DNA from: RHKX01 sp963823565
GTDB lineage: Bacteria; Actinomycetota; Thermoleophilia; Solirubrobacterales; 70-9
Length of the DNA: 64,000 nt
Assembly (NCBI GenBank): GCA_963823565.1
Contig: CAWGLR010000003.1
Coordinates: 806,001 to 870,000 of the forward strand
Direction of reading: 5' to 3'
Shown here: positions 1 to 8,159 of the stretch, in pieces
Layout of the letters: every line of letters begins with the position of its first letter
Position numbering within the stretch: position 1 is the first letter of the stretch
Program-made: the position numbers and the translations under genes
The notes under the pieces: model-generated
Database searches by the model: none
The model's input: only the letters and a program-made list of their open reading frames with translations
Told to the model about the DNA's origin: nothing

Positions 1-516
1 GGCGGGATGAACCTTGGCAGCCGGCGAATCACGAATGCCGAGCTGACGGCCGAGTTCGAGGCGCTCGGGTTCGAGCGGGTCTCGACTTTCCGGGCCAGCG
101 GCAACGTCATCTTCGAGGCCTCCGGCCAGTCGGAGGGCGCGCTGATCGCCGAGATCGAGGAGGGCCTCGAGGAGTCGCTGGGCTACCCGGTCCCGACGTT
201 CGTCCGCGGCGAGGACGAGGTGCGCGCGATCGCCGACTTCGACCCCTTCGACCTCGAGGTCCTCGCCGCCACCAAGGGGAAGCTCCAGGTCGCCCTGCTG
301 TCGAGGATCCCCGGCAAGGACGCCCACGACGAGGCGCTCGGGCTGGCGAGCGACGACGACCGGCTGGCGATCACCGAGCGCGAGCTCTACTGGCTGCCGA
401 AGGGCGGAATCAGCGACAGCGACCTCGACATCGCCCGGATCGGCAGGCTGATCGGCCCGATGACGATCCGGACCAAGGGAACGATCGAGGGGATCGCCGC
501 GAAGATCCCGCAATAG
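1..516 (+). CDS. DUF1697 family protein, 5' end outside window
   Basis: The visible 171 codons match the DUF1697 family. The stretch 'ASGNVIF' near residue 37 of the visible part is the family signature, followed by the usual 'FVRGEDEV' region. Family members normally begin with a segment ending in RGIN(V)GG, and the two codons before the first in-window ATG (position 7) encode Gly-Gly in frame. I therefore read this as a gene whose first ~10-15 codons lie upstream of the window rather than one starting at position 7. The function of DUF1697 is unknown; it is a soluble protein of about 180 residues. It ends one base before the GTG of the next gene, which suggests one transcript. Confidence 0.8.
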   Translation, partial: GGMNLGSRRITNAELTAEFEALGFERVSTFRASGNVIFEASGQSEGALIAEIEEGLEESLGYPVPTFVRGEDEVRAIADFDPFDLEVLAATKGKLQVALLSRIPGKDAHDEALGLASDDDRLAITERELYWLPKGGISDSDLDIARIGRLIGPMTIRTKGTIEGIAAKIPQ

Positions 517-517
517 A

Positions 518-928
518 GTGGCCGCGATGCTCCAGGACAGGTTCGTAGACGCCGTTCACGCCCAGGACGGCGACGCCATCCGCGAGGCGCTGGCCGAGGA
601 CGTCCGCTTCTGGAGCCCGGTCGTCTTCAAGGCCTACGAGGGCAAGGCCGTCGTCGGGACGATCCTCGCCGAGGGCGCGATGAAGGCCTTCGACGACTTC
701 GAGTACGTCCATCGCCTCGAGGACCCCGAGACGCGCGTCGCGACGCTGATCTTCCGCGCCAGCGTCGGCGACCGCGAGGTCGACGGGCTCGACCTCATCC
801 ACTTCGACGACGACGGCCTCGTCGACGAGCTCAAGGTCATGGTGCGGCCGCTGAGCGGCACCCACGCGCTCGCCGACGCCATGGGCCGGCGCTTCGAGGA
901 GCTCGGCCTGGCGCCGCCGCGGAGCTAG
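518..928 (+). CDS. NTF2/SnoaL-like fold protein
   Basis: A 136-residue protein with the pattern of the nuclear transport factor 2/SnoaL-like cone fold: an N-terminal helix ending 'HAQDGDAIREALAEDVRFWSP', a 'FKAYEGKA' segment, then beta strands with 'RASVGDREVDGLDLIHFD' and 'DDGLVDELKVMVRPLSG'. This fold covers small-molecule isomerases, cyclases and polyketide-tailoring proteins as well as non-enzymatic members, so the substrate cannot be named. GTG at 518 is two bases after the upstream stop; ATG at 527 is an alternative. The 3' end overlaps the convergent AbiEi/DUF559 gene by four bases. Confidence 0.75.
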   Translation: MAAMLQDRFVDAVHAQDGDAIREALAEDVRFWSPVVFKAYEGKAVVGTILAEGAMKAFDDFEYVHRLEDPETRVATLIFRASVGDREVDGLDLIHFDDDGLVDELKVMVRPLSGTHALADAMGRRFEELGLAPPRS

Positions 929-1887
929 CATCGTCCCCGATCCAGTTCCGCCACTCGCGCTTCGGTGAGGTCTCGAAGCCGTCGCGCTGAAGCCGCGAGA
1001 CCGCTCACGACCTGTGTCCGAGCGAATCGATGCGGCCGCCAGTTCGCCAGGGACACGAGCTGGTCTCGCTCCCGGTCGTCGGCGGCTCGTTCCCAGTCGC
1101 CATGGAAGCGTTGCGAGTCCGCCTCGACCACCATGCGGATCTCCGGCCACGCGAAGTCGACGATCAGCGGCTTCTTGCGGCCGGGGACAGCGATGGGGTG
1201 GTTCACGAGCGGCCGCTCGACCCCGGCGGCTCTCCAGAGGGGCAGGAAGATGAGCTCCAGATCGGACTTCGCAATCACGGGCTCGAGCTCGAGCAGCGAG
1301 GCGAGCTTTGGGATCCCGGGCCGTCCTCGGCGTTCAGCGACCAGTTCGGCGAGCCGATTGCGCTTCAGGAAGCGCTTGGACTCCGCAGCGACGAGGATCA
1401 CCTCCAACTCGTTCTCGCTCAGCGAAGGGGCCAGCTGCACGAGGACCAGGTCCGCGGAGACGCACGGCACGCCGGCGAAGCGCCGCACGTCGCGCGGGTC
1501 GACCGGTCCGCAGCGATGCACGACGATCTCATCTCGACTCCGCGGGTTCGGCCGCGGAGTGACGACGTGGATCGGGAAGGCGCGGGACTCCTCGCAGATG
1601 TCCTGATGGACGCCCGCCGGCCCATGGCTGAGCAGCGTGCCCGGTCCGTAGGTCATAGTCGCGGCGAGGTAGCGCTGCGTCCGGGAGTACGGCGGAGGAT
1701 GAAGCGCGAAGACGTCCTGGGGGAGGCGATGAAGTCGCCCCGCGCGCACTCGATGCCGGATCCCGCGGTGACCGAGGCCGCCCTCGAGCACCTGTTCCGC
1801 GTGGATGAGCTGGTGTTGGCCCCCGGCGACTTGCTGGATGTACCGATCCGGACGAGATACGTCCGGATCCGTACATCGAGCATCCAT
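925..1887 (-). CDS. AbiEi-domain / DUF559 (PD-(D/E)XK-like) protein, copy A
   Basis: 320 residues. The N-terminal third ('QHQLIHAEQVLEGGLGHRGI', then 'RAGRLHRL..VFALH', 'GPGTLLSHGPAG') matches the winged-helix AbiEi-type antitoxin domain. The C-terminal part ('LIVDFAWPEIRMVVEAD', then 'DDRERDQLVSLANWRPHRF') matches DUF559, a Vsr-like PD-(D/E)XK nuclease fold with an Asp about ten residues before an E-x-D. A paralogue lies at 37809-38726. AbiEi proteins are known to repress their own promoters by binding inverted repeats, and a 37-bp palindrome lies within the first codons (1839-1875). ATG at 1887 is the only nearby start and places the palindrome inside codons 5-16. GC content is visibly lower than in neighbours, consistent with acquisition. 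Nuclease activity is inferred, not shown. Confidence 0.75.
   Translation of the reverse strand: MDARCTDPDVSRPDRYIQQVAGGQHQLIHAEQVLEGGLGHRGIRHRVRAGRLHRLPQDVFALHPPPYSRTQRYLAATMTYGPGTLLSHGPAGVHQDICEESRAFPIHVVTPRPNPRSRDEIVVHRCGPVDPRDVRRFAGVPCVSADLVLVQLAPSLSENELEVILVAAESKRFLKRNRLAELVAERRGRPGIPKLASLLELEPVIAKSDLELIFLPLWRAAGVERPLVNHPIAVPGRKKPLIVDFAWPEIRMVVEADSQRFHGDWERAADDRERDQLVSLANWRPHRFARTQVVSGLAASARRLRDLTEARVAELDRGRC
1839..1875. repeat. 37-bp palindrome at 5' end of AbiEi/DUF559 copy A
   Basis: Left arm TGTACCGATCCGGACG (1839-1854), loop AGATA, right arm CGTCCGGATCCGTACA (1860-1875). The arms pair over 16 bp with one mismatch. The shape (15-16 bp arms, 5-nt loop) is the same as in the palindromes at 23246-23280 and 37792-37826, although the sequence differs. 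It is probably an autoregulatory operator or an mRNA hairpin for copy A. Confidence 0.75.
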
Positions 1888-2021
1888 CGGCCGGACGCTG
1901 GCACCGAGCTGCGCACGGTTGGGCCACCCTCAGTGACGAACCACGCGCGAAAGCGGAACAAATCAACTCCGCGCTAGGGTCCGCCGCCGCACCCACCCGA
2001 CGAAAGGCTCCAGGGAACCCA

Positions 2022-2906
2022 ATGGCGATCGAGAAGGTTGGAATCCTCGGCTGCGGCCTGATGGGCCACGGCATCACCCAGATCTGCGCGCAGGCCGGCT
2101 GGGAGGTGGTCGTCCGCGAGGTCGACGACGAGACCCTCGCCAAGGGCATCGGCAAGATCGAGAAGCAGCTTGGCCGCGCCGTCGAGAAGGGCCGGATGGA
2201 ACAGGGCGACGCCGACGCGGTGCGCGGCCGGATCAAGGGCACGACCGACTACGGCGAGCTCGCCGAGAGCGACCTCGTGATCGAGGCGATCACCGAGGAC
2301 CTCGGCATGAAGCTCGAGATGTGGGCGGCGGTCGATCCGATCGTCAAGGAGGGCGCCTACCTCGCGACCAACACGTCGTCGCTTCCGGTGATCGACCAGG
2401 CCGCCTCGACCTCGCGCCCCGACCGCTTCCTCGGGCTCCACTTCTTCAACCCCGCCCAGGTGATGCCGCTGCTGGAGGTCGTGCAGACGGTCACCACCTC
2501 CGACGAGGCGCTGAAGCTCGGCTTCGAGGTCGGCGAGAAGCTCGGCAAGACCGTCGTCCATGCCAAGGACAAGGCCGGATTCATCGTCAACCGCCTGCTC
2601 GTCCCGTACATGCTCGATGCGATCCGCGCCTACGAGGAGGGCTTCGGTTCGATCGAGGAGATCGACGTCGCGATGAAGGCCGGCGCCAACCATCCGATGG
2701 GACCGCTGACGCTCGCCGACTTCGTCGGCCTCGATACGCTCAACTCGATCGCGCAGGTGATGTTCCGCGAGTTCGCCGAGCGCCGGTTCGCGGCACCGCC
2801 GACGCTGCGGAAGATGGTCGCGGCGGGCTGGTACGGCACGAAGTCGGGCAAGGGGTTCTACGACTACTCGGGCGAGAACCCGGTCCCGAGCGAGCTCGGG
2901 CTGTAG
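2022..2906 (+). CDS. 3-hydroxybutyryl-CoA / 3-hydroxyacyl-CoA dehydrogenase
   Basis: 294 residues, the normal length for the single-domain 3-hydroxyacyl-CoA dehydrogenase family (Hbd/FadB2). The N-terminal Rossmann fold has G10-x-G12-x-x-G15. The active-site segment contains 'LHFFNPAQVMPLLEV' with the catalytic His at about residue 140 and its partner Glu at about 152. The C-terminal domain carries 'GFIVNRLLVPY' and 'ANHPMGPLTLADFVGLD'. It oxidises (S)-3-hydroxyacyl-CoA with NAD(P)+ in the cytosol, in fatty-acid or butyrate-type metabolism. ATG at 2022 follows a weak purine-rich ribosome site (AGGGA). A strong hairpin follows at 2914-2952. The acyl-CoA carboxylase at 4010 would fit the same area of metabolism. 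Confidence 0.93.
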   Translation: MAIEKVGILGCGLMGHGITQICAQAGWEVVVREVDDETLAKGIGKIEKQLGRAVEKGRMEQGDADAVRGRIKGTTDYGELAESDLVIEAITEDLGMKLEMWAAVDPIVKEGAYLATNTSSLPVIDQAASTSRPDRFLGLHFFNPAQVMPLLEVVQTVTTSDEALKLGFEVGEKLGKTVVHAKDKAGFIVNRLLVPYMLDAIRAYEEGFGSIEEIDVAMKAGANHPMGPLTLADFVGLDTLNSIAQVMFREFAERRFAAPPTLRKMVAAGWYGTKSGKGFYDYSGENPVPSELGL

Positions 2907-2913
2907 GGCTTGG

Positions 2914-2952
2914 GGATCGCAGGGCCGGGTATCGACCTGCCCTGTGCGATCC
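2914..2952 (+). terminator. Hairpin after the 3-hydroxyacyl-CoA dehydrogenase
   Basis: GGATCGC-AGGGC (2914-2925) pairs with GCCCT-GT-GCGATCC (2939-2952), leaving a 13-nt loop and a 2-nt bulge. There is no U-run after it, as is common for actinobacterial terminators. It separates the dehydrogenase from the DivIVA gene. Confidence 0.55.
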
Positions 2953-3020
2953 TGGTGTGGACCTTCGACGGCCTCGCCTGAAGCGTCCGTGGGGCCCACC
3001 TCGACCCGAGAGGAGACGAG

Positions 3021-4013
3021 ATGGCGAGTGACTTCATCGACAAGCTGAGAGCGGCGACCTTCCCGACCGTGAGACGGGGCGGCTACGACCCAGCGGCGGT
3101 CGACGAGTATCTCCAGGAGCTCGCCGACTGGCTCGAGACCGGCGGTGACGATCAGAGCCGCTCGGCCCTGATCCAGCGCGAGATGGAGGCCGTCGGCGAG
3201 CGCACCGGCTCCGTCCTCGCGGCCGCCCAGCAGACGGCCGACGACGTGATCGGCGAGGCGCGGACGGAGGCGGTGAAGCTGCGCGAGGAGGCCGAGCGCG
3301 AGGCAGCCGAGGCCCGCTCCAGCGCCGACTCCTACGCCTCCGAGACGCGCGCCGCCGCCGACGAGCACGTCCGGATCTCCGCCGAGGCCGCCGCCCGGGA
3401 GGCCGCCGAGATGCGCAAGCAGGCCGAGGAGGAGGCGCGCGACAAGATCGAGGAGGCCGAGCGGCGGCTGCAGGAGGCCACCGAGGAGGCCGCGAAGCGC
3501 ACCGCCAACATCGAGCAGGAGATCGCCGCCCTGGTCGAGAAGCGCGAGGCGATCCTGAGGAACCTCGAGGAGCTCGCGACGGGCATCCGCGGCACGGTCG
3601 AGGGCCCCGGGGTGGCGGAGCTCGACCTTCCCGAGCGCCTGCTGGCGAAGGCGAAGGAGACCCACGACTCCGCGGAGCTCGTCGTCCCCGAGCCGGAGAC
3701 GGCCGTCGAGCCGGCGGTCGTCGCCGACGCCACCGCCTCCGAGCCGACCCCGCCCTCGGGCCTCGAGGTCGACGAGGAGGAGGTCGCGGAGGCCGAGCTC
3801 GAGCAGACGCAGGTGGCCGAGCAGGAGATCGCCGAGGCCGAGGCCGCCGAGGAATCCGGCGACGCCGAGCCGACCGACGAGGCCGCCCTCGACGCCGAGG
3901 ACGAGGAGCTCGCCGCCGAGCGCGAGCGCGTCCGCCGCGAGGAGATCGAGCGGCGGCGCAGCGGACCCGCCGACCCGCCGACCGAGGACCAGAGCGTCAC
4001 CGACCTGCTTTGA
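3021..4013 (+). CDS. DivIVA-domain coiled-coil protein
   Basis: 330 residues. Residues 1-40 ('FIDKLRAATFPTVRRGGYDP..VDEYLQEL') match the DivIVA N-terminal domain that binds curved membrane. A long Ala/Glu/Arg-rich coiled coil follows at about residues 55-190, and then an acidic, low-complexity tail rich in Glu, Ala and Val to the C-terminus. Such proteins act as polar or septal scaffolds in Actinobacteria (Wag31 type), but this one is not next to ftsZ or the dcw cluster, so its exact role is open. ATG at 3021 has a good ribosome site (GAGAGGAGACG). The stop overlaps the TTG start of the carboxylase gene. Confidence 0.85.
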   Translation: MASDFIDKLRAATFPTVRRGGYDPAAVDEYLQELADWLETGGDDQSRSALIQREMEAVGERTGSVLAAAQQTADDVIGEARTEAVKLREEAEREAAEARSSADSYASETRAAADEHVRISAEAAAREAAEMRKQAEEEARDKIEEAERRLQEATEEAAKRTANIEQEIAALVEKREAILRNLEELATGIRGTVEGPGVAELDLPERLLAKAKETHDSAELVVPEPETAVEPAVVADATASEPTPPSGLEVDEEEVAEAELEQTQVAEQEIAEAEAAEESGDAEPTDEAALDAEDEELAAERERVRREEIERRRSGPADPPTEDQSVTDLL

Positions 4014-5548
4014 GCGACACGACCGACATGACGCCGCTGGAGCGCGCGAACGCCGCCGCCTTCGCGGGCGGTCCGGAGCGCCACCATCAGAAGACGGCCG
4101 ACCAGGGAAAGCTCCCGGTCCGCGAGCGCGTCGGCCTGCTGCTCGACGCCGGCAGCTTCTCCGAGGAGGGGCTGCTCGCCAACTGGGACGAGGAGGGGCT
4201 CGGTGCCGACGGCGTCGTCACCGGCCTCGGGACGATCGGCGGCCGCCGCGTCGCCCTGATGGCCAACGACCCGACCGTGAAGGCCGGCTCCTGGGGCCCG
4301 AAGACCGTCGAGAAGATCATCCGCATCCAGGAGCGGGCGCTCAGCCTCGAGCTGCCGATGATCTACCTCGTCGATTCCGCGGGCGCGCGGATCACCGACC
4401 AGGTGAAGATGTTCCCGGGCCGCCGCGGCGCCGGGCGGATCTTCCACAACGAGGTCAAGCTCTCCGGCCGCGTGCCGCAGGTCTGCGTGCTCTTCGGCCC
4501 CTCCGCCGCCGGCGGCGCCTACATCCCGGCCTTCTGCGACGTCGTGATCATGCGCGACGGCAACGCCTCGATGTACCTCGGCTCGCCGCGGATGGCGCAG
4601 ATGGTGATCGGCGAGGACGTGACGCTCGAGGAGATGGGCGGCGCCCGCATGCACACCGGCGTCTCCGGGTGCGGGCACTTCCTCGCCAAGACCGACGAGG
4701 AGGCGATCGAGCTCGCCAAGGACTACCTCGCCTACATGCCGACCAGCTTCCGCGAGGAGCCGCCGACGGTCGCTCCCGGCCAGCCGGACCCCGAGGCGCG
4801 GCCCTCGGAGGTCGTCCCGGGCGACGAGAAGACCGCCTTCGACATCCGCACTCTGATCGAGGGGGTGTGCGACGCGGGGACCTTCCTCGAGGTGCAGGCG
4901 CGCTGGGCGAAGGAGCTCGTCGTCGGCTACGCGCGCCTCGAGGGCCGGACGATCGCGATCGTCGCGAACCAGCCGAAGCAGAAGGGCGGGGTGCTCTTCG
5001 TCGACTCCGCCGACAAGGCGGCGCGGTTCATCGCCACCGCCAACGCCTTCAACATCCCGCTGCTCTTCCTCGCCGACGTCCCCGGGTTCATGATCGGCAA
5101 AGCGGTCGAGCGCCAGGGGATCATCCGCCACGGCGCGAAGATGATCAGCTCGATGAGCTCGGCCACCGTGCCGAAGATCTGCGTCGTCGTCCGCAAGGCG
5201 TACGGCGCCGGCCTCTACGCGATGGCCGGCCCCGCCTTCGAGCCCGACGCCTGCCTGGCGCTGCCGGGCGCCCAAGTCGCCGTGATGGGCCCCGAGGCGG
5301 CGATCAACGCCGTCTACTTCAACCAGATCGAGGCGATCGAGGACCCCGACGAGCGCGCCGCGTTCGTCGAGCGCAAGCGCGCCGAATACTCCGAGGACAT
5401 CGACATCCTCCACCTCGCCTCCGAGCTCGTCGTCGACGCTGTGATCGAGCCCGACGACCTGCGGGCCGAGCTGGTCCGCCGCTACGCCGAGGCCGAGGGC
5501 AAGTCGCGGCACTTCACAGAGCGCCACAACCCGATCACGCCGGCGTAG
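4010..5548 (+). CDS. Acyl-CoA carboxylase beta (carboxyltransferase) subunit
   Basis: 512 residues with the two crotonase-like carboxyltransferase domains of propionyl-/acetyl-/methylcrotonyl-CoA carboxylases. The N-half has 'YLVDSAGARITDQ' and 'FGPSAAGGAYIPAFCD' (oxyanion and acyl-CoA pocket). The C-half has 'VGYARLEGRTIAIVANQPK', 'FLADVPGFMIG' and 'RKAYGAGLYAMAGPAFEPD', the biotin-side motifs. It transfers CO2 from carboxybiotin to an acyl-CoA. The biotin-carrying alpha subunit is not in the window. TTG at 4010 overlaps the upstream TGA; ATG at 4028 is an alternative. The presence of 'SSMSSATVPKICVVVRKAYG' leans toward the methylcrotonyl/propionyl type, but substrate cannot be fixed from sequence alone. 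Confidence 0.92.
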   Translation: MSDTTDMTPLERANAAAFAGGPERHHQKTADQGKLPVRERVGLLLDAGSFSEEGLLANWDEEGLGADGVVTGLGTIGGRRVALMANDPTVKAGSWGPKTVEKIIRIQERALSLELPMIYLVDSAGARITDQVKMFPGRRGAGRIFHNEVKLSGRVPQVCVLFGPSAAGGAYIPAFCDVVIMRDGNASMYLGSPRMAQMVIGEDVTLEEMGGARMHTGVSGCGHFLAKTDEEAIELAKDYLAYMPTSFREEPPTVAPGQPDPEARPSEVVPGDEKTAFDIRTLIEGVCDAGTFLEVQARWAKELVVGYARLEGRTIAIVANQPKQKGGVLFVDSADKAARFIATANAFNIPLLFLADVPGFMIGKAVERQGIIRHGAKMISSMSSATVPKICVVVRKAYGAGLYAMAGPAFEPDACLALPGAQVAVMGPEAAINAVYFNQIEAIEDPDERAAFVERKRAEYSEDIDILHLASELVVDAVIEPDDLRAELVRRYAEAEGKSRHFTERHNPITPA

Positions 5549-6764
5549 CCGCCTCCGCCGGCCTCGCCTCACGCCGGCCGAGGTCGCGGTCGAGCAGCCG
5601 GACGAGGCCGGCGGCGAGCTCCGCGGCGGCCTCGACCGCCGCCGGGTCGACGGCGCCCGGCAGGTCGCGTGGCGTGTGGAAGCCATCCGGCAGCGCCCGC
5701 CCCGGCTCGCGGCAGGTGAGCGCCAGCGAGCGGAACCTGTAGGCGCGGGCGACGAAGGCGGCGCTGGTGCGGCCGTCGCGCATCGGTCCGCCGGACCGGC
5801 CGGCCGCCGCCGTCAGCACCTCGCACAGGCCCGCGAGCTCGGCGTCGAGCGGCAGGCTGACCGCGGGCCCCTGCGAGAGCAGCCAGCGCGGCTCGCCGGC
5901 GCCCACCGTCTCGAGCGAGAGGAAGTAGGCGTGGGCCGCGTCGAGCTTCCGGCCCGGCCCGCGGAGGAGCGCCCGCATCCCCTGCATCGTCGTCTCGCCG
6001 CCGCCGCAGATCGCCGCCTCGACGCGCAGGTTGGCGGGCGGGTCGCCGTCGATCCGGCGCAGCGCCTCGAACAGCGCCGCCACCCCCGAGGCGTTCGAGC
6101 TCGCTCCCGGCGAGGCAGGGGAGAGGGCGATCTCGCCGAGCAGGAAGCAGGCGACGATCAGGATCAGGGTCTGCGGCAGCTGCAGCGCCGCCAGCCAGTC
6201 GGGGTCGAGGCCGGCGAGGCGCGCCCCGAGCGGCGGCAGCAGCAGCGCGATCGACCAGAACCAGATCCTCGTCGGCGATGAGGCCACCGGGAACCCGGAC
6301 CGCGCCGCCAGCTCCTGCAGGCGCGCCGGCAGCCGGTTGTAGCCGGCGCCGGTCCGCGGCGCGTCGACGTTGGCGCAGAGCACGACGACCGGCTCGGCAC
6401 CGGGCTCGCGGGGGAGCGTGTGGACGTTCTGCGAGGCCCGCCGGAACGGCAGCCGGCGCAGCAGGTAGTGACGCGCGTTGAGGTCGAGGTAGGCCGAGAC
6501 CGCGGCGACGAGCACGAGCACGAAGCCGACGATCGGCTCCTCGACCGCCGCCAGGCTGCCCGCCACCGCCAGGGCGCAGTGCAGCATGTGCACGAGCGCC
6601 CACTGCGGCTGCACGTACGTGGGGTCGATCACGGCGCGCCGGCCCGTCGCCTCGAGCCGCGAAGCGACGTGCTTGGACGCCCGCCGCTCGGAGTCGGTCC
6701 CCGGCAGGCGCCGCTCGAAGCCGCAGAGGGCGTCGACGTCGGCGCTGATCTCCTCCGCGCTCAC
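5535..6764 (-). CDS. Membrane M28-family peptidase-like protein, metal site degenerate
   Basis: 409 residues from GTG at 6764. An upstream ATG would read through antisense tRNA-Arg, so it is rejected. The fold follows M28 Zn-peptidases, with hydrophobic segments at about residues 55-95 and 166-214. Landmarks are 'VVVLCANVDAPRTG' (about 126-139), 'SPGASSNASGVAAL' (218-231), 'CGGGETTMQG' (253-262) and 'DGFHTPRDLP' near the C-terminus. Compared with the canonical ligands, the first His is Asn132, the bridging Asp is Ser223 and the second Glu of the EE pair is Thr258; only the terminal His is kept. I infer a non-peptidase or altered-metal membrane protein. The 3' end overlaps the convergent carboxylase gene by 14 bp. 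Confidence 0.7.
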   Translation of the reverse strand: MSAEEISADVDALCGFERRLPGTDSERRASKHVASRLEATGRRAVIDPTYVQPQWALVHMLHCALAVAGSLAAVEEPIVGFVLVLVAAVSAYLDLNARHYLLRRLPFRRASQNVHTLPREPGAEPVVVLCANVDAPRTGAGYNRLPARLQELAARSGFPVASSPTRIWFWSIALLLPPLGARLAGLDPDWLAALQLPQTLILIVACFLLGEIALSPASPGASSNASGVAALFEALRRIDGDPPANLRVEAAICGGGETTMQGMRALLRGPGRKLDAAHAYFLSLETVGAGEPRWLLSQGPAVSLPLDAELAGLCEVLTAAAGRSGGPMRDGRTSAAFVARAYRFRSLALTCREPGRALPDGFHTPRDLPGAVDPAAVEAAAELAAGLVRLLDRDLGRREARPAEAATPA

Positions 6765-6848
6765 CCCGGCAGCATTGCGGAGCGGCCGGACCGGGGCGGC
6801 GGTCGGCACGCGGGCGGCTCCGAGCCGCGGCCTAGACTCGCGCGCAGA

Positions 6849-6922
6849 GCCCCCGTAGCTCAGCTGGATAGAGCATCCGCCTTCTAAGCGGATGGCCGCA
6901 GGTTCGAGTCCTGCCGGGGGCG
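6849..6922 (+). tRNA. tRNA-Arg (anticodon UCU)
   Basis: Complete cloverleaf: acceptor GCCCCCG pairs with CGGGGGC (6915-6921), discriminator G. The anticodon stem TCCGC/GCGGA holds the loop CTTCTAA, giving anticodon TCT, and the T arm GCAGG-TTCGAGT-CCTGC is perfect. CCA is not encoded. tRNA-His follows 50 bp downstream. Confidence 0.97.
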
Positions 6923-6972
6923 CTGGGCGCGGGGCCGGCCGCTTCCCCGGCAAGCTAGATTTGTGCTCACGC

Positions 6973-7046
6973 GGTGGGCGTAGCTCAGTTGGTAGAGCTC
7001 CTGGTTGTGGTCCAGGCGGTCGCGGGTTCGAGCCCCGTCGCTCACC
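6973..7046 (+). tRNA. tRNA-His (anticodon GUG)
   Basis: The acceptor GTGGGCG (6974-6980) pairs with CGCTCAC (7039-7045), with one G-U pair. Anticodon loop TTGTGGT gives GTG. The extra G at position -1 (6973) faces C at 7046, the hallmark of tRNA-His. The T arm is GCGGG-TTCGAGC-CCCGT. Confidence 0.96.
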
Positions 7047-7109
7047 CCTCGTGGTTGGCCGCTCGATCGGGTCCCGGCGGTCGAGCCGAGGCAGATCGGT
7101 CGCCGTAGT

Positions 7110-7763
7110 TCAATGCTGGTGATCGTGCCCGCGCACAGTTCGCCAGGAGTCCAGCGTGATCTTGAGGATCACGACGGTGATGGCCAATCCAATCAGGGGA
7201 TCGGCTAGCTGGAATCCCAGAGCTACCGCCGTGGCGCTGGCGACCACGGCCAGGCTGACGTAGGCATCGGCGCGGGCATGCGCGCCGTCCGCAACGAGGG
7301 CCGGGCTATCGAGCCTGCGGCCCGCGCGGGACCGGATCAGCGCCGCGATCCAGTTGCCCATGAACCCGACCGCCCCGGCGATGGCGAGGGCTCCCAGGTG
7401 GGCAACGTCGGAGGGATCGATGAGACGGTGTACGGCCTCGTAGCCGGCGACGCAAGCGCTGATGAAGATCGCGGCGACCACCGCCAAGCCCGCCCAGCGC
7501 TCGGCTACTTCGCTACGGAGCGCAAAGGCAATGGCAAGCGGGAATGCGGTGGCAGCGTCGCCGAAGTTGTGGATCAGATCGGCGAGCAGGGCGATGCTGC
7601 CGGAGGCGACGAAGATCAGCGTCTGCGCACCTGCCGTGAGTCCGAGGACGAGCAGCGCGAGTCCGACCGCGCTTAGGCCCTCCCGAGAGCGCTTGATGCT
7701 CGGATCGACCAACCCGTGGCTGTGACCGTGTCGGTGATCGTGGTGATGCTGCGCGGCCTCCAT
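7110..7763 (-). CDS. Short CDF-family divalent cation transporter
   Basis: 217 residues from ATG at 7763. The N-terminus is His-rich (nine His within the first 16 residues), followed by about six membrane segments. The two metal-site motifs of cation diffusion facilitators are present: 'HNFGD' in the second helix and 'DGAHARADA' in the fifth. It should export Zn2+/Cd2+/Co2+-type ions in exchange for protons. The usual C-terminal cytoplasmic domain (about 80 residues) is missing; the protein ends in a His-rich tail (GHDHQH) soon after the last helix. It starts 4 bp after the arsR-type regulator, so the two form one operon. Confidence 0.88.
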   Translation of the reverse strand: MEAAQHHHDHRHGHSHGLVDPSIKRSREGLSAVGLALLVLGLTAGAQTLIFVASGSIALLADLIHNFGDAATAFPLAIAFALRSEVAERWAGLAVVAAIFISACVAGYEAVHRLIDPSDVAHLGALAIAGAVGFMGNWIAALIRSRAGRRLDSPALVADGAHARADAYVSLAVVASATAVALGFQLADPLIGLAITVVILKITLDSWRTVRGHDHQH

Positions 7764-7767
7764 GGAC

Positions 7768-8136
7768 TCAGTTGCTCGTGATGTCTGCGAACTCGGAGGC
7801 TCGGGCCTTGGCCTGGCGCAGGTGCTCGACGTGAGACATGGCCTCTTCGAGCAGAGCCCCGACGTGCTCGTCATGGAGCGAGTAGTGGACCGCGCGTCCG
7901 TGCCGTTCGCTCTCGACGAGCCCGAGGAGCCGTAGCACTCGCAGCTGATGGGACACCGCGGAGGCCTCCATGCCCACCGCCAGGGCCAGCTCGTTGACCG
8001 AACAGGGCCCACCGTGGAGGTGGCCGAGGATGCGCAGGCGGCTGGAGGTCGCCAGCGCCTGCATGGTCTCCGCGACCTGATCGGACAGCTCTGGATTGAC
8101 GAGGTCGGCCGGATTCGAGATGGAGCCGTGACTCAT
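7768..8136 (-). CDS. ArsR/SmtB-family metal-responsive repressor
   Basis: 122 residues with the winged helix-turn-helix of ArsR/SmtB repressors: 'LATSSRLRILGHLHGGPCSVNELA', the recognition helix region 'EASAVSHQLRVLRLLGLV' and a wing 'RHGRAVHYSLHDEHV'. The C-terminal helix has 'HVEHLRQAKAR', in the position of alpha-5 metal sites of the CzrA/NmtR/SmtB type; metal specificity cannot be fixed. It probably represses itself and the CDF exporter 4 bp downstream. An AT-rich imperfect inverted repeat lies just upstream (8160-8177). Confidence 0.9.
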   Translation of the reverse strand: MSHGSISNPADLVNPELSDQVAETMQALATSSRLRILGHLHGGPCSVNELALAVGMEASAVSHQLRVLRLLGLVESERHGRAVHYSLHDEHVGALLEEAMSHVEHLRQAKARASEFADITSN

Positions 8137-8159
8137 GGGCTCAAACCATACATGAAGGA

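Noticed and set aside
6765..6953. N-terminal extension of the M28-like gene to ATG 6953
   Set aside because: It would translate the antisense strand of tRNA-Arg; the GTG at 6764 matches the start of the structured domain.
7091..7112. tRNA-like 5' piece (CGTAGTTCAATG) after tRNA-His, possible truncated third tRNA or attachment site
   Set aside because: Only about a dozen bases match a D-arm consensus, no D-stem partner is found, and part of it encodes the natural stop of the CDF gene. No direct repeat was seen at the other side of the arsR-CDF module.
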